Shown: positions 30,947 to 32,060 of the stretch, piece by piece
Position numbering within the stretch: the first letter of the stretch is position 1
Layout: the number at the start of each line of letters is the position of its first letter
NCBI RefSeq assembly: GCF_903915725.1
Contig: NZ_CAIWTY010000076.1
Coordinates: 1 to 32,060 of the forward strand
Length of the DNA: 32,060 bases
Direction of reading: 5' to 3'
Origin: an uncultured Rhodopila sp.
GTDB taxonomy: Bacteria; Pseudomonadota; Alphaproteobacteria; Acetobacterales; Acetobacteraceae
Program-made: the position numbers and the translations under genes
The notes under the pieces: model-generated
The model's database searches: none
What the model was told of the DNA's origin: nothing
Seen by the model: the letters and a program-made list of their open reading frames with translations, nothing else

Positions 30947-31396
30947 ATGGGCCTGTTCGACGACGCCGTTCCGGGCGGCAATATCACCAAGCCGTTGATG
31001 GTCGCTTTGGGCGCCTTGCTTGTCGGCAAGATGCTGAGCGGCGGCAGTGCGCCTGCCGAGGCCCCGGCTCCGGTGCCGCAACCGAGCGCGGGGCCGCAGG
31101 GTGGCGGCTTCATGGGCGGTCTTGGCGGCCTGCTCGATAAGCTGAGCAATGCCGGTCACGGCTCGACCGTGAGTTCCTGGCTCGGTAACGGGCAGAATGA
31201 GCCGATCCAGCCGACGCAATTGCAGACGGCGCTGGGGCAGACGACGATTGCGGATCTGGCGCGGCAGGCCGGGATCAGCGAGCAGGAATTGCTGGCGCAG
31301 TTGGCGCAGTCGTTGCCGGGGGTGGTGGACAAGCTGACGCCGAATGGAAGGGTGCCGAGCCAGCCTGAGATCCAGTCGGTGTGGAACCGGGCGTAA
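30947..31396 (+). CDS. YidB/DUF937-family protein
   Basis: This 149-residue protein has a short N-terminal region (MGLFDDAVPGGNITKPLMVA, then LGALLVGKMLSG), a Pro/Ala/Gly-rich linker (about 35-60) and a conserved C-terminal part: GGLGGLLDKLSNAGHGSTVS, SWLGNGQNEPI, LQTALGQTTIADLARQAGIS and LAQSLPGVVDKLTPNGRVP. This is the YidB-like DUF937 pattern, proteins of unknown function. The ATG at 30947 has AAGGAGGA directly upstream (GAAGGAGGATGCG). It is divergent from the GlsB/YeaQ gene. Confidence 0.9.
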   Translation: MGLFDDAVPGGNITKPLMVALGALLVGKMLSGGSAPAEAPAPVPQPSAGPQGGGFMGGLGGLLDKLSNAGHGSTVSSWLGNGQNEPIQPTQLQTALGQTTIADLARQAGISEQELLAQLAQSLPGVVDKLTPNGRVPSQPEIQSVWNRA

Positions 31397-31639
31397 CAAT
31401 AGGCGCCGCAGCAAAAGACTTCGGGGGAAACAGCATCTGCATGGCGTGCGTGGCCGGGTACGCGGATCGGCCACGCACGTCGATGTACCCGATAGCTAAA
31501 AAGAGCGAAGAATCCTGGCTTCGGTGTTCAACCGCCACGGCAGAAAATTTGCTTTCGCAACAAACAGTCGCCGGTCTCAACACTACCTACAATACCAGCC
31601 CGCGATGAGATTGACACATCGGCACTCGTCGCCATTGCC
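31397..31639. other. Intergenic stretch with no supported gene
   Basis: No open frame here has a ribosome binding site or family motif. Inverted GTGCGTGGCC/GGCCACGCAC (about 31447-31480) may form a hairpin, but it lacks a T-run. Confidence 0.5.
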
Positions 31640-31720
31640 GTCATGGCGGGCGGGGGCACGCCATCCACGCCTGCGTTTACACAAGGAAAAGGCGTGGATG
31701 CCGACCTCCGTCGGCATGAC
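31640..31720. repeat. Modular palindrome family B, copy 5
   Basis: GTCATG to CATGAC with an imperfect left arm (GGCGGGCGGGGGCACGCC), clamps ATCCACGCC/GGCGTGGAT and a right arm GCCGAC-CTCC-GTCGGC. The right-arm stem is the one found on the left side in copies 1 and 4, so arms occur on either side. Confidence 0.9.
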
Positions 31721-31920
31721 GAGGTGGCGCAGCCGAAGAGTCGCTGACATGGCGGACCGGTATAAGCACTGGACGCCGATCAGTTTTGTTCAGAAAAAAA
31801 TTTCGACAATATCAATGCGCGTGATCCGGTTTGAATGCCGAAGGCAACAAACCGTCTCTGCGATCTCAACATCTCCACGTTCTACCATGCAAATGCCCGG
31901 CGCGGCACGTGCCGCTGGAC

Positions 31921-32060
31921 GTCATGGCGGGCGCAGGCCCCATAGGCGTTAAAATAGCGGCCGGCGGTTGCTGCTTCCCCCCGTCATGCCGACGCAGGTC
32001 GGCATCCACGCCGTTGCCTAAACCCGCACCGCAAGGCGTGGATGGTGCGCCTCCGCGCAC
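31921..32060. repeat. Left half of a nested family B palindrome, cut by the window end
   Basis: The outer left arm (31921-31957) starts GTCATGGCGGGC and includes TAGGCGTTAAAATAG, the inverted counterpart of 113-149. The core GTCATGCCGACG begins at 31983 and runs off the end. The final 82 bases equal bases 1-82, so joining the two ends gives one complete element of about 207 bp. Confidence 0.88.

Noticed and set aside
1..32060. Insertion sequence or prophage carrying the repeats
   Set aside because: No transposase, integrase or phage structural gene is present among the frames; the repeats are non-autonomous as far as this window shows.

Overview
This window is high-GC DNA of alphaproteobacterial character. 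The DUF3576-type lipoprotein, the DUF3297 protein, the trimeric-porin-like outer membrane protein and the remnant of a small coiled-coil/transmembrane family suggest Rhodospirillales, perhaps an Acetobacteraceae relative. That placement is inference from family resemblance; no rRNA or tRNA gene was found to confirm it.

Layout. 1-5.4 kb, mostly minus strand: DUF3576 lipoprotein, porin with a clear terminator, ThiE/TenI-like protein and a fatty-acyl-CoA ligase. 5.8-7.3 kb: two adjacent short-chain dehydrogenases, the second lacking the catalytic Tyr. 7.3-11.8 kb, with visibly more AT-rich spacers: a PAS hybrid histidine kinase and a degenerate receiver protein, convergent with an RpfF-type DSF signal synthase, so a probable diffusible-signal-factor quorum-sensing locus. 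11.8-14.2 kb: cytochrome P450, a Phd/PIN toxin-antitoxin pair and DUF3297. 14.2-16.8 kb: periplasmic PpiC-type isomerase, a PEP-CTERM protein and a Cys-rich secreted protein. 16.8-19.9 kb: a tight thiolase / acyl-CoA ligase / DOPA-4,5-dioxygenase-like operon. 20.2-23.7 kb: STAS protein, SDR, amidase, MarC and a small protein. 24.0-25.9 kb: a frameshifted remnant, dnaN and a MazE-like protein. 25.9-28.0 kb: lipoprotein and a CPA1 Na+/H+ antiporter. 28.0-30.5 kb: a membrane protein coupled to a C-terminally anchored pseudokinase. 30.5-31.4 kb: GlsB/YeaQ and YidB/DUF937 proteins.

The most unusual content lies between genes. Many spacers carry a modular palindrome with a common plan: GTCATG, a small hairpin arm, a clamp (ATCCACGCC or ACCTAT), a spacer, the complementary clamp, a second hairpin arm, CATGAC. 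Arm sequences differ between copies, but each stem stays self-complementary, and similar arms recur on either side in different combinations. Several copies are wrapped in further, different outer inverted repeats, giving nested palindromes of about 170-210 bp. The last 82 bases of the window equal the first 82. Joining the ends would complete one such nested palindrome, so the molecule is either circular or was cut inside a repeated element.

Metabolic themes are acyl-CoA and short-chain alcohol/ketone chemistry (two ligases, a thiolase, three SDRs, an amidase, a P450). I could not link these into one named pathway from sequence alone.
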